Part shown: positions 1-5,888 of the stretch, piece by piece
Numbering within the stretch: the stretch's first letter is position 1
How the letters are laid out: each line of letters opens with the position of its first letter
DNA from: Synergistaceae bacterium
Lineage (GTDB): Bacteria; Synergistota; Synergistia; Synergistales; Aminobacteriaceae
Assembly: GCA_017448375.1 (NCBI GenBank)
Contig: JAFSLR010000008.1
Coordinates: forward strand, 1-5,888
DNA: 5,888 bases
Reading direction: 5' to 3'
Position numbers and translations under genes: made by a program
The notes under the pieces: model-generated
The model's input: only the letters and a program-made list of their open reading frames with translations
Told to the model about the DNA's origin: nothing
The model's database searches: none

Positions 1-474
1 ATGTTCCGCAATGTTTTCCGCAAAAATTTTTCCCGTTCTCCCTGCTCCGAGTATCATTATGTCGGTCGAATAAATACCAAGCCCGAAAAGCAATCGCCTG
101 AATACATATCTCGAAATCCCGCACAATGGCACAAATATTATTGCACCGAGAAGCACCGATGAACGCGGAAATTCTGATCTCTGAGAGTAAACATAGAGGA
201 CTTCAACAAGCATAATGAGGAATGATGACTTTATTACGGCTTTCATTTCATCCCAGAATAACCACGTCTTGAAGTTATACAACGAGTTGAAATAGAAAAC
301 CGCCAGGACTGTTCCGGCACAAAAAATCTTCATCTCGGAAGTAAGTCCGTAATCCGCATCTGCGCCAAACCATAACGAAATTGCAAGCGCAAAACTCTGA
401 AAATGTATCAATATATCGATTGCTGACTGAATTATCGCAAGTACGATTCTGGTAAAATTTTTATGTTTTCTCAT
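1..474 (-). CDS. Partial WbaP-like undecaprenyl-phosphate sugar phosphotransferase, N-terminal membrane half
   Basis: 158 codons are open from ATG 474-472 to the window edge, so the C-terminus, including the catalytic sugar transferase domain, lies outside. The start is fixed by an in-frame TGA at 486-484, three codons upstream; the only Shine-Dalgarno-like match (AAAGG near 494-489) is weak and about 14 bases away. Hydrophobic segments lie at about residues 9-35, 48-66, 80-97 and 105-120. They are followed by a basic stretch (SRYVFRR, 121-127) and a Rossmann-type glycine motif, ILGAGRTG, at 141-148. The segment NFKTWLFWDEMK at 67-78 is typical of polyprenyl glycosylphosphotransferases of the WbaP type, whose N-terminal half is several membrane helices plus a CoA-binding-like domain. 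Such enzymes transfer a sugar 1-phosphate to undecaprenyl phosphate at the inner membrane, the first step of capsule, exopolysaccharide or O-antigen synthesis. Sugar specificity cannot be read here because the catalytic domain is missing. The gene is divergent from the MATE gene. Confidence 0.83.
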   Translation of the reverse strand, partial: MRKHKNFTRIVLAIIQSAIDILIHFQSFALAISLWFGADADYGLTSEMKIFCAGTVLAVFYFNSLYNFKTWLFWDEMKAVIKSSFLIMLVEVLYVYSQRSEFPRSSVLLGAIIFVPLCGISRYVFRRLLFGLGIYSTDIMILGAGRTGKIFAENIAEH

Positions 475-508
475 CGCGTCCGCTCACGCCTTTCATAAAA
501 TTTTTGCT

Positions 509-516
509 AGTATAAC
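509..516. promoter_or_regulatory. Overlapping divergent -10-like elements
   Basis: In the 68-base gap between two divergent genes, TATAAC at 511-516 reads as a -10 hexamer for the MATE gene. On the other strand TATACT (514-509) reads as a -10 for the sugar phosphotransferase. The two share the central TATA. No convincing -35 hexamer is seen for either at 16-18 bases spacing, so this is a candidate only. Starts from here would give leaders of roughly 20-30 bases on each side. Confidence 0.35.
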
Positions 517-522
517 ATGAAA

Positions 523-568
523 TTTTCACAGGAGGATTTTTAATGAAGGAAGCAAACTTTTCACAGGA
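523..568 (+). repeat. Short direct repeat spanning the MATE translation start
   Basis: The 11-mer TTTTCACAGGA occurs at 523-533 and again at 558-568, 35 bases apart. The first copy contributes to the Shine-Dalgarno sequence. The second lies inside the first codons of the MATE gene and encodes part of FSQD. Because of the repeat, the leader codons at 517-540 (MKFSQEDF if read from ATG 517) resemble the true N-terminus (NFSQDRKF). It may be a small tandem duplication of the initiation region, or chance. Confidence 0.5.
530..535 (+). promoter_or_regulatory. Ribosome binding site of the MATE gene
   Basis: A perfect AGGAGG lies seven bases before ATG 543. It decides between this start and the internal ATG at 585 (Met15), which has only a weaker AGG-containing stretch about 12 bases upstream. 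Confidence 0.85.
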
Positions 569-1904
569 CAGGAAATTTATCTTGATGACAACTCACCCCG
601 TAAGCAAATTAGTCCTGCGTCTCGCTGTCCCCTCAATAATCACCATGATGATTACAGCAATTTACAACATGGCCGATACTTTCTACGTTGCCGGAATTGA
701 CGTTCAGTCCCCAGCTGCTGTCGGCGTAGTGTTCTCGTACATGGCATTCATTCAGGCAATAGCTTTCTTCTTCGGGCAGGGAAGCGCAAACTACATCTCA
801 CGGGCTCTTGGCGCAAGAAACCGTGAAGGCGCGCTCCTCATAGCGTCAACAGGATTCTTCACCGCACTTTTCACAGGAATATTCATCGCCGTAACAGGCT
901 TCATCTTCATGGACGATATACTTCTCACATTAGGCTCAACTGAAACTATTCTCCCTTATGCACGGGCATATTTCAGGTATATATTAATCGGTACTCCGTT
1001 CATAATGTGTTCGTTCGTGATGAATAACCAAATGCGTTTTCAGGGCAATGCGTTTGTCTCAATGCTAGGCATTACAGCGGGCGCAATCCTCAACATCATT
1101 CTTGACCCTATATTCATTTTCATTCTTGAGATGGGAGTCGCCGGAGCGTCATTCGCAACAATGATCTCTCAGATTGTCAGCTTCACTCTTCTGTTACATC
1201 TCACAGGACGAAGAGACGGTATCCCCTTAAGCATTCGCAACTTCAAGCCGAAATTCTCGCACTACAAGGAGATTACAGCGGGCGGACTTCCTTCATTAGG
1301 CCGTCAGGGACTCGCAAGCATTTCACTGGCTTACATGAATCAGCTTGCAGGGTTCTACGGTGATACGGCTATTGCTGCGCTGTCGATAGTGTTTCGGGTT
1401 ATGATGTTCGCTACGGCTATAGTGTTAGGGTTCGGGCAGGGTTTCCAGCCTGTATGCGGGTTCAATTTCGGCGCAAGGAAATTCGATCGGGTTCGGCGGG
1501 CTTTCTGGTTCAGCGCGGGCGTAACGGCGGTATACTGTGCTGCTTTGAGTGTTACGGGGTATATTTTTGCTGAGAATATTATCGCTTTGTTCCGGCCTGA
1601 TGACTTGGAGCTTATTGCGTTGGGCGCAAGGGCTTTGCGTTACGAGTGCATTGTTTATTCAACGGTAAGTTTCGTAACAATATCGAACATGTATCTTCAG
1701 AACACTAGACGGACGATAAGAGCTAGCATTCTCGCGGCCTCAAGACAAGGTTTCATGCTGGCACTTGCGCTTTATTTCGGGAGGAAGTTTTTCGGGTTGA
1801 CGGGGATTATTGCGGCTCAGCCCGTCGCTGATGCTCTGACGTGTCTTGTTGCTGTACCTTTTGCGTTCAGTGCTTTAAGGGAAGATAAATCCCCCCGGCC
1901 ATGA
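543..1904 (+). CDS. MATE family multidrug/cation antiporter
   Basis: A complete 453-residue inner-membrane transporter, the usual length for MATE proteins, which have twelve helices in two pseudo-symmetric halves. They export cationic drugs or metabolites in exchange for Na+ or H+. The N-half shows the helix-1 block LAVPSIITMMITAIYNMADT at 27-46, with Pro30, Asn42 and Asp45. The loop GQGSANYISRALGARN is at 78-93. The segment around GAILNIILDPIFIF (180-193) is the usual helix 5-6 landmark. The C-half repeats the pattern: GGLPSLGRQG at 247-256 matches the helix-1 region, and GQGFQPVCGFNFGAR at 298-312 matches the first-half loop. Such features resemble the MepA/DinF-like branch rather than lipid flippases of the MurJ or Wzx type. 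The start at 543 is supported by AGGAGG and by the DRKFxLMTT lead-in before helix 1, which I recognise from related proteins. The substrate cannot be predicted. The gene stands alone, divergent from its left neighbour and convergent with its right one. Confidence 0.93.
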   Translation: MKEANFSQDRKFILMTTHPVSKLVLRLAVPSIITMMITAIYNMADTFYVAGIDVQSPAAVGVVFSYMAFIQAIAFFFGQGSANYISRALGARNREGALLIASTGFFTALFTGIFIAVTGFIFMDDILLTLGSTETILPYARAYFRYILIGTPFIMCSFVMNNQMRFQGNAFVSMLGITAGAILNIILDPIFIFILEMGVAGASFATMISQIVSFTLLLHLTGRRDGIPLSIRNFKPKFSHYKEITAGGLPSLGRQGLASISLAYMNQLAGFYGDTAIAALSIVFRVMMFATAIVLGFGQGFQPVCGFNFGARKFDRVRRAFWFSAGVTAVYCAALSVTGYIFAENIIALFRPDDLELIALGARALRYECIVYSTVSFVTISNMYLQNTRRTIRASILAASRQGFMLALALYFGRKFFGLTGIIAAQPVADALTCLVAVPFAFSALREDKSPRP

Positions 1905-1915
1905 CAGCTAGGGGG
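1891..1915. terminator. Possible hairpin terminator between convergent genes
   Basis: CCCCC at 1891-1895 can pair with GGGGG at 1911-1915. After one C-A mismatch, GGC (1897-1899) pairs with GCT (1907-1909), one of the three pairs being a G-U wobble, leaving a 7-base loop. The hairpin contains the MATE stop codon (1902-1904). The T-runs behind it are poor on both strands (TAATATCTCTTC on plus, ATTTATC on minus). It may act as a weak bidirectional terminator in a gap of only 22 bases between the two stops. Confidence 0.35.
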
Positions 1916-1926
1916 TAATATCTCTT

Positions 1927-3759
1927 CTATATCTCGTTGACTGTGATTGATGTTATAGAGTTGTTACGGTCAAGCTGTACTGTAAGTCCCGTCTTGCCGC
2001 CCTCGTTGTAATTCATGTTTCGTCCGTTCTGGCTCGAAGGATACCCCATTATCTGAAGCAATGCCGTCTCACTCATTCCGGGCTTGAGACCGTTCTGTAA
2101 TTCATGGCTGTTTGACGTTATACGAATGCGCGTAATCTCATTGCCTTTAAGCGTCGCCGTAAGTCCCGGCCATTCAGCACTCGAACTCGTACTTCTCGTA
2201 GGATTCCCAAAAGTATCGACAAGCTGGGACTTCGTGCTCCCAAATGACCTCAGCAGCGCGTTTGAATACCCCGAAGGCAATCCCGAACCTACAGGACGCA
2301 AATATTTCCCGTAAACCCAGCCTTCATTATTCCCCGTCCGAATGTTGTACCATATTCCCGAAAATTTTCCCGATGTTACGTTGAACGTTCCGAGAATTTC
2401 TACCCTGCTGTTCACATTGAGACGGGTTACACGCGCGGAGCTTGTTGTGTGGTCGGCACGGACGTTTACGCTGCTTCCCGTTATTACTCCGTTTCGGGGC
2501 TGACGTTCGGGCGTGAAATTGGGCAGTACGTTTTCCGTTACCGCTATTGCTGTTGCTGTTGACGGAGTCTCAGCGGGCTTCGTCCTCTCATCGGCTACAG
2601 GGTCGGGAGTCGTTACGGGCGGCAGTGTCGTCTCAGTCTCCGTGATAATCTCAGTCTTTGCGATTGGGGGAAGGTCTCCGGGCGGTAACTTCCTCAGCCC
2701 AAGAAGGAAATATAACGCTCCTCCTACAGCCGAAACTAGCACTAACATGCTAATGGCTTTCCGTCCGAATGAACGTGAACGCTTCTTCCCTTTCCGCGTA
2801 ACTTTCGAGAAATCCTGATACCCTGACGCTACATCATTTGCTGAAGGCGTGCGCCTGTTCCCGCGAGTGCTCTCCATTGCGCGCCCGGGCTTAACCAATA
2901 CCCTGTAATTATCCGCACGTGCATTAACCATATCATCACCATCATCCGTTTCAATATTCAACGCTCCGTTATCGGCGGGCGGTTGTTCCTGAATATCATT
3001 GTCGCTGTTGCCATTCTCTATAGGTATATCGCTCTCAAGAGGCGGCAAAAGCTGTTCGTTAAGCCTTGCGAGGTCAATATCACTTTCATTCCCTGAAAGC
3101 CTGAAGTTACCGTCATGGTTCAGTATCACAGAAAGTTTAGCACCGCATGTCGGGCAGAATCGGCTCTCACGTGAGACTATCGCTCCGCATTCGGGGCAGG
3201 ATTTCGTCATTCTGTGAGCCCTTATCTTTGTGATTTCGGCGTTGAGCTGTGCTGCCTCGTTCGCTGAAACGTCATCGCTTAATGGGTCTTGAGGCTCTCT
3301 GTTTTCGGGGGGCAATGTGTCTTCCTGAGTGTCATTCTTCAAGATTGGCTGAGGGATTACTGGCTCGTAGTAGAAATCATCTTCAGGCGGAACTTCAGAC
3401 GAAAGATTTTCATCATCATATTCATCATAATAATCCTGATTACTTTTCGGCTTGAGGAAGAAACAGAATAATCCCGCAAAGAAATATAATCCCCCGTATA
3501 GCCACGTATCACGCGAAGGAACACATAATCCCATTGCGACAAAAAGGAATAATGCTCCCCATTTGTGTTGGTTGAAAGCCATTATCCCGCCGATTAAAGC
3601 AAAGATTGCCGATATTACAGGAAGGCTCGCAAGCAACGTTGACGGTATCCCGAAAAGGGCAGCCTCATTCACTGACAATGACCCGAAGAGCATAAATACT
3701 CCGTGTATTATTGATGTGATTGATGCTCCGAGTGTCAGCGCAAGTATTATCCAGCTCAT
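1927..3759 (-). CDS. Multidomain membrane protein: 4-TM domain, zinc ribbon, TM helix, SH3b, two BamE/SmpA-like repeats
   Basis: A 610-residue protein that I do not recognise as a named family. Domains in order: four hydrophobic helices at about 3-28, 42-62, 67-81 and 85-103, resembling small DUF4064-like membrane domains; an acidic, Pro-rich linker at 107-170; a zinc ribbon with Cys188, Cys191, Cys202 and Cys205 (CPEC and CPTC knuckles); a second acidic linker to about 280; a basic stretch TRKGKKRSRSFGRK at 321-334; a fifth helix at about 335-355; a Pro/Thr-rich spacer to about 420; a bacterial SH3b domain at 423-490 (SSVNVRAD and GWVYGKYL signatures); and two related units at about 503-552 and 557-608. 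Each unit has a helix ending in GNP or GYP followed by beta strands, as in BamE/SmpA-like folds. The positive-inside rule puts the zinc ribbon in the cytoplasm and SH3b outside, where such domains often bind peptidoglycan. The start has AAGGAG nine bases upstream. A role linking cytoplasm and cell wall is inference only; ligand and partners are unknown. Confidence 0.85.
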   Translation of the reverse strand: MSWIILALTLGASITSIIHGVFMLFGSLSVNEAALFGIPSTLLASLPVISAIFALIGGIMAFNQHKWGALFLFVAMGLCVPSRDTWLYGGLYFFAGLFCFFLKPKSNQDYYDEYDDENLSSEVPPEDDFYYEPVIPQPILKNDTQEDTLPPENREPQDPLSDDVSANEAAQLNAEITKIRAHRMTKSCPECGAIVSRESRFCPTCGAKLSVILNHDGNFRLSGNESDIDLARLNEQLLPPLESDIPIENGNSDNDIQEQPPADNGALNIETDDGDDMVNARADNYRVLVKPGRAMESTRGNRRTPSANDVASGYQDFSKVTRKGKKRSRSFGRKAISMLVLVSAVGGALYFLLGLRKLPPGDLPPIAKTEIITETETTLPPVTTPDPVADERTKPAETPSTATAIAVTENVLPNFTPERQPRNGVITGSSVNVRADHTTSSARVTRLNVNSRVEILGTFNVTSGKFSGIWYNIRTGNNEGWVYGKYLRPVGSGLPSGYSNALLRSFGSTKSQLVDTFGNPTRSTSSSAEWPGLTATLKGNEITRIRITSNSHELQNGLKPGMSETALLQIMGYPSSQNGRNMNYNEGGKTGLTVQLDRNNSITSITVNEI

Positions 3760-3768
3760 TTAATTTCA

Positions 3769-3774
3769 CTCCTT
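3769..3774 (-). promoter_or_regulatory. Ribosome binding site of the zinc ribbon/SH3b gene
   Basis: AAGGAG on the minus strand lies nine bases before ATG 3759-3757. It supports this as the start, directly before the first membrane helix. Confidence 0.75.
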
Positions 3775-3785
3775 CATGTTATGTT

Positions 3786-3807
3786 CTCATTATTATATAT
3801 TACTGAG
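3786..3807 (-). promoter_or_regulatory. Possible promoter -10 within an imperfect palindrome
   Basis: In the 50-base gap after sua5, the minus strand carries a perfect TATAAT (3797-3792). It is placed so that a transcript could start near 3785, about 26 bases before the downstream start codon. No good -35 is visible at normal spacing; GATTAG at 3820-3815 is the best placed. The -10 sits inside a 22-base inverted repeat in which 9 of 11 positions pair, with outer arms CTCA (3786-3789) and TGAG (3804-3807). That symmetry could be an operator, but the AT-rich core makes chance pairing easy. If it is a real promoter, the third gene can be expressed apart from tgt-sua5. Confidence 0.33.
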
Positions 3808-3809
3808 TG

Positions 3810-4775
3810 CTAAACTAATCCGGCAGAACGCAAAATCCTGTCCCGTAATCCCTCAGATAATCCATACTCGTATTCAGGCCACTGCACCGCTATACACGAG
3901 ACATTATCATTCTCAAATTTCCGAAATCCCGAAAATAATCCCCGTGCATAATTCCCCAAACTGTCAAATATTATAGCCTTCTTCCTGTCGACACCTTCGG
4001 GAGTATCAATCCCCATGTAAGCGCAATCGGGAGGGAGTTTCTTTCCTTTTTTCCAGATTATTACGGGCACTGAAGGCGCATAATGTCGGTAATGTGTCCC
4101 GGGAGACCTCTTTGCTGTAACGTTGTCGGGGACTTCAAGTTTCATTCCGAGTTCCTTCTCTATGACTTCACGAGGCATTCCACCGGGCCTCAGCATTAAT
4201 GGCTGTGAAGGGTCTGTCATGTCTATAACCGTTGACTCAATCCCTAGCGTTACGCTTCCACCGTCAACAATCATATCTATTTTACCGTTCATTTCCTTAT
4301 ATACCGTGTCCGCGTCCGTAGGGCTGGGCTTACCGCTTATGTTCGCGCTTGGGGCTGCCAAAGGATTGTCGCACATGTAGATTAACGTCAACGCCGTAAC
4401 ATTATCGGGCATTCTCACGGCCGCTGTAGGAAGTCCTCCGCGCGTGATTGACGGCACTATGTCCTTTGCGGGCAAAACGATTGTCAGTGGCCCGGGCCAA
4501 AATACATTCATTAACCTTTCGGCGGCATCGTTAAATTCAACAACTTGATATGCCTGCGTTATTCGCCAAACATGAAGGATTAAAGGATTATCCTGCGGTC
4601 GGCCTTTCGCTGTGAAAATTTTGCTCACCGCTTCAGGGTTCAGAGCGTCCGCCCCCAATCCGTAAACCGTCTCTGTCGGGAACGCCACAAGCCCACCTGC
4701 ATTAATGATTCTCGCGGCCTTCGACAAAACATAAGGGTTTGGATTCCATCTGTCAACTGTCGCTGATATTGTCAT
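3810..4775 (-). CDS. sua5: L-threonylcarbamoyladenylate synthase, long Sua5 form
   Basis: A complete 321-residue cytoplasmic enzyme that makes threonylcarbamoyl-AMP from threonine, bicarbonate and ATP. TsaD and its partners then transfer the group to A37 of tRNAs reading ANN codons (t6A). The catalytic YrdC-type domain fills about residues 14-205: PTETVYGLG at 33-41, KGRPQDNPL at 57-65 (Lys57 and Arg59 of the nucleotide site), WPGPLT at 93-98, RMP at 121-123, the SAN motif at 143-145, GIESTVID at 178-185 and RPGG at 196-199. The conserved linker SPGTHYRHYAP at 224-234 follows, then a Rossmann-like Sua5 domain ending in GLSEGLRDRILRSAGLV. This separates it from the short TsaC form, which lacks the second domain. 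The total is slightly below the usual 330-350 residues but nothing essential is missing. The start overlaps the end of tgt by 23 bases, suggesting one transcript and coupled translation. Confidence 0.95.
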   Translation of the reverse strand: MTISATVDRWNPNPYVLSKAARIINAGGLVAFPTETVYGLGADALNPEAVSKIFTAKGRPQDNPLILHVWRITQAYQVVEFNDAAERLMNVFWPGPLTIVLPAKDIVPSITRGGLPTAAVRMPDNVTALTLIYMCDNPLAAPSANISGKPSPTDADTVYKEMNGKIDMIVDGGSVTLGIESTVIDMTDPSQPLMLRPGGMPREVIEKELGMKLEVPDNVTAKRSPGTHYRHYAPSVPVIIWKKGKKLPPDCAYMGIDTPEGVDRKKAIIFDSLGNYARGLFSGFRKFENDNVSCIAVQWPEYEYGLSEGLRDRILRSAGLV

Positions 4776-5888
4776 CGTGAAATCTCTCCGTAAAGTTTTC
4801 CATAAATTTCGGGAACGTTCCCCCTATTATCGCCTCGCGCGCACGTTCCGCAAGCCTTATCGTTAAGCGCAGGTTGTGCCACGTGAAGAGCCTTGAGCCG
4901 AGAATTTCCCCGCACATCGCCAAATGACGAAGATATGACCGCGTGAAGTTCCTGCATGTGTAGCAGTCGCATTCAGGGTCTAAAGGTGTGAAATCGTCAG
5001 CGTGAATTTTACCCCGCATGTTGAGACGGCCTGTTGATGTGAAGACTGTTGCGTTGCGCCCGTTTCGTGTCGGCATTACGCAGTCAAACATATCAACTCC
5101 CCGCGCTATTCCCTCAACAATATTCGGAGGATACCCAACGCCCATAAGGTAACGGGGCTTTCCTTTCGGCATAATCTCATTGAGGACTTCAAGTGAGTGA
5201 TACATGGCCGAATGAGTTTCACCCACGCTTAATCCCCCTATAGCGTAGCCGGGAAAATCCATTCCGCAAATCTCTTCAGCACTCCTGCGGCGCAAATCAT
5301 CATACGTTGAACCCTGTACTATTCCGAATAACGCCTGTCTTGACGTATCGTTGTGGGACATGAAATATCTCCGCGAACGTTCTGCCCATAAGGTCGTTCG
5401 TTTAACGGCCTCTTCTGCCCTTTCGTGTGTTGCGGGAAATTCACAGCACTGGTCGAAGCACATCGCTATGTCTGAACCTAATACACCCTGCATTTTCATT
5501 GACCATTCCGGCGACATCGTGAGCTGTGAGCCGTCAATATGGGAACGGCACAATACATTCTCGTCCGTAATCTTCTGCAACCTTGCAAGCGAGAACACCT
5601 GAAATCCTCCGCTGTCTGTGAGTATAGGCTTGTTCCAGTTCATGAAACTGTGAAGTCCGCCAGCTTTCGACAGAATCTCAGCTCCCGGACGAAGGTAAAG
5701 ATGATATGTGTTGCCCAAGATTATTTGAGCGTTAATCTCTTCAAGCTCACGCGGAGACATTGCTTTTACCGTTGCAAGAGTTCCTACGGGCATGAATACG
5801 GGAGTATGTATGAGTCCGTGAGGGGTGATAAGTTCTCCGGCCCTCGCTCCTGTTACGGGACATTCAGCTATAACTTTGAACTCAAACA
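4753..5888 (-). CDS. tgt: tRNA-guanine transglycosylase (queuosine synthesis), 5' end at window edge
   Basis: Bacterial Tgt exchanges guanine 34 for preQ1 in tRNAs for Asp, Asn, His and Tyr. The frame does not begin at the internal ATG 5793: 31 conserved codons lie before it (FEFKVIAECPVTGARAG and onward). The last two window bases read TG in frame, so the start codon is probably NTG with one base cut off, giving about 378 residues, the normal length. Numbered from that start: Asp92 in DSGGFQVFS, Asp146 in CFDQC, the substrate loop GGLSVGE at 218-224, and DMFDCVMPTRN with the catalytic nucleophile Asp269. The zinc site is Cys307, Cys309, Cys312 and His338 (CDCYTC and TWHNLRL). These run about five residues behind the E. 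coli numbering, so all key residues are present. It is the first visible gene of the tgt-sua5 unit; whether queA or other genes lie upstream is outside the window. Confidence 0.96.
   Translation of the reverse strand, partial: FEFKVIAECPVTGARAGELITPHGLIHTPVFMPVGTLATVKAMSPRELEEINAQIILGNTYHLYLRPGAEILSKAGGLHSFMNWNKPILTDSGGFQVFSLARLQKITDENVLCRSHIDGSQLTMSPEWSMKMQGVLGSDIAMCFDQCCEFPATHERAEEAVKRTTLWAERSRRYFMSHNDTSRQALFGIVQGSTYDDLRRRSAEEICGMDFPGYAIGGLSVGETHSAMYHSLEVLNEIMPKGKPRYLMGVGYPPNIVEGIARGVDMFDCVMPTRNGRNATVFTSTGRLNMRGKIHADDFTPLDPECDCYTCRNFTRSYLRHLAMCGEILGSRLFTWHNLRLTIRLAERAREAIIGGTFPKFMENFTERFHDDNISDS
4784..4789 (-). promoter_or_regulatory. Ribosome binding site of sua5 inside tgt
   Basis: GGAGAG on the minus strand lies eight bases before ATG 4775-4773, within the last codons of tgt. 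It supports the 23-base overlap start and re-initiation by ribosomes finishing tgt. Confidence 0.7.

Noticed and set aside
543..1904. MATE gene as a polysaccharide flippase partner of the adjacent sugar phosphotransferase
   Set aside because: The motifs fit drug/cation MATE transporters rather than Wzx flippases, and the genes are divergent, so adjacency alone does not support a shared pathway.
2540..2565. GCTGTTGCTGTTG-like low-complexity run
   Set aside because: It is the coding sequence of the Ala/Thr-rich spacer before SH3b, and is too short and irregular to call a microsatellite.
3400..3440. CAT/AAT-rich stretch that looks like a trinucleotide repeat
   Set aside because: It encodes the Asp/Glu/Tyr-rich acidic linker of the membrane protein and has no regular unit.
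2084..3471. Several plus-strand open frames of 60-101 codons within 2084-3471, antisense to the zinc ribbon/SH3b gene
   Set aside because: They lie wholly inside a clear 610-codon minus-strand gene with recognisable domains. Their products are low-complexity, with no family resemblance and no convincing ribosome binding sites.
3452..3976. Plus-strand open frames at 3452-3763 and 3776-3976, the second running into the end of sua5
   Set aside because: Both are mirror images of coding sequence on the minus strand or of the AT-rich gap, and the products have no recognisable features.
4772..4972. 66-codon minus-strand frame inside the end of tgt
   Set aside because: It is a shifted frame of the tgt zinc-site region, which is fully accounted for by intact Tgt.
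5791..5793. Internal ATG as the tgt start
   Set aside because: The 31 codons upstream of it are conserved Tgt N-terminal sequence, and the frame stays open to an apparent NTG at the window edge.

Overview
The window is a compact, almost gap-free piece of a bacterial chromosome. It holds five protein genes, two of them cut by the window edges. Lineage cannot be fixed from the sequence alone. The MATE transporter is of a type frequent in anaerobic gut and rumen bacteria, and a gut or rumen anaerobe (Synergistota or a Firmicute, for example) is a weak guess. No RNA gene, insertion sequence, CRISPR array or attachment site was seen. The longest stretch without a gene is 68 bases.

Layout: (1) Positions 1-474, minus strand, carry the membrane N-terminal half of a WbaP-like polyprenyl-phosphate sugar phosphotransferase, cut by the left edge. 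(2) A 68-base divergent gap at 475-542 holds a shared -10-like element and a strong ribosome binding site. (3) Positions 543-1904, plus strand, encode a complete MATE-family efflux transporter. (4) A 22-base convergent gap follows, with a small hairpin overlapping the MATE stop codon. (5) Positions 5888 down to 1927, minus strand, hold the gene series tgt, sua5 and a large multidomain membrane protein. tgt lacks only what is probably the first base of its start codon. tgt and sua5 overlap by 23 bases. Between sua5 and the third gene there are 50 bases with a possible promoter and a palindrome.

Functional picture: Tgt starts queuosine synthesis at tRNA position 34, and Sua5 makes the threonylcarbamoyl-AMP used for t6A at position 37. 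The overlapping pair is therefore an anticodon-loop modification unit. The third gene, downstream of it, encodes a 610-residue protein. It joins a four-helix membrane domain, a cytoplasmic zinc ribbon, a fifth membrane helix, an extracytoplasmic SH3b domain and two C-terminal BamE/SmpA-like repeats. I recognise its parts but not the whole, and it is the most unusual item here. The sugar phosphotransferase and the MATE pump are divergently transcribed, and the sequence does not show that they are functionally linked.
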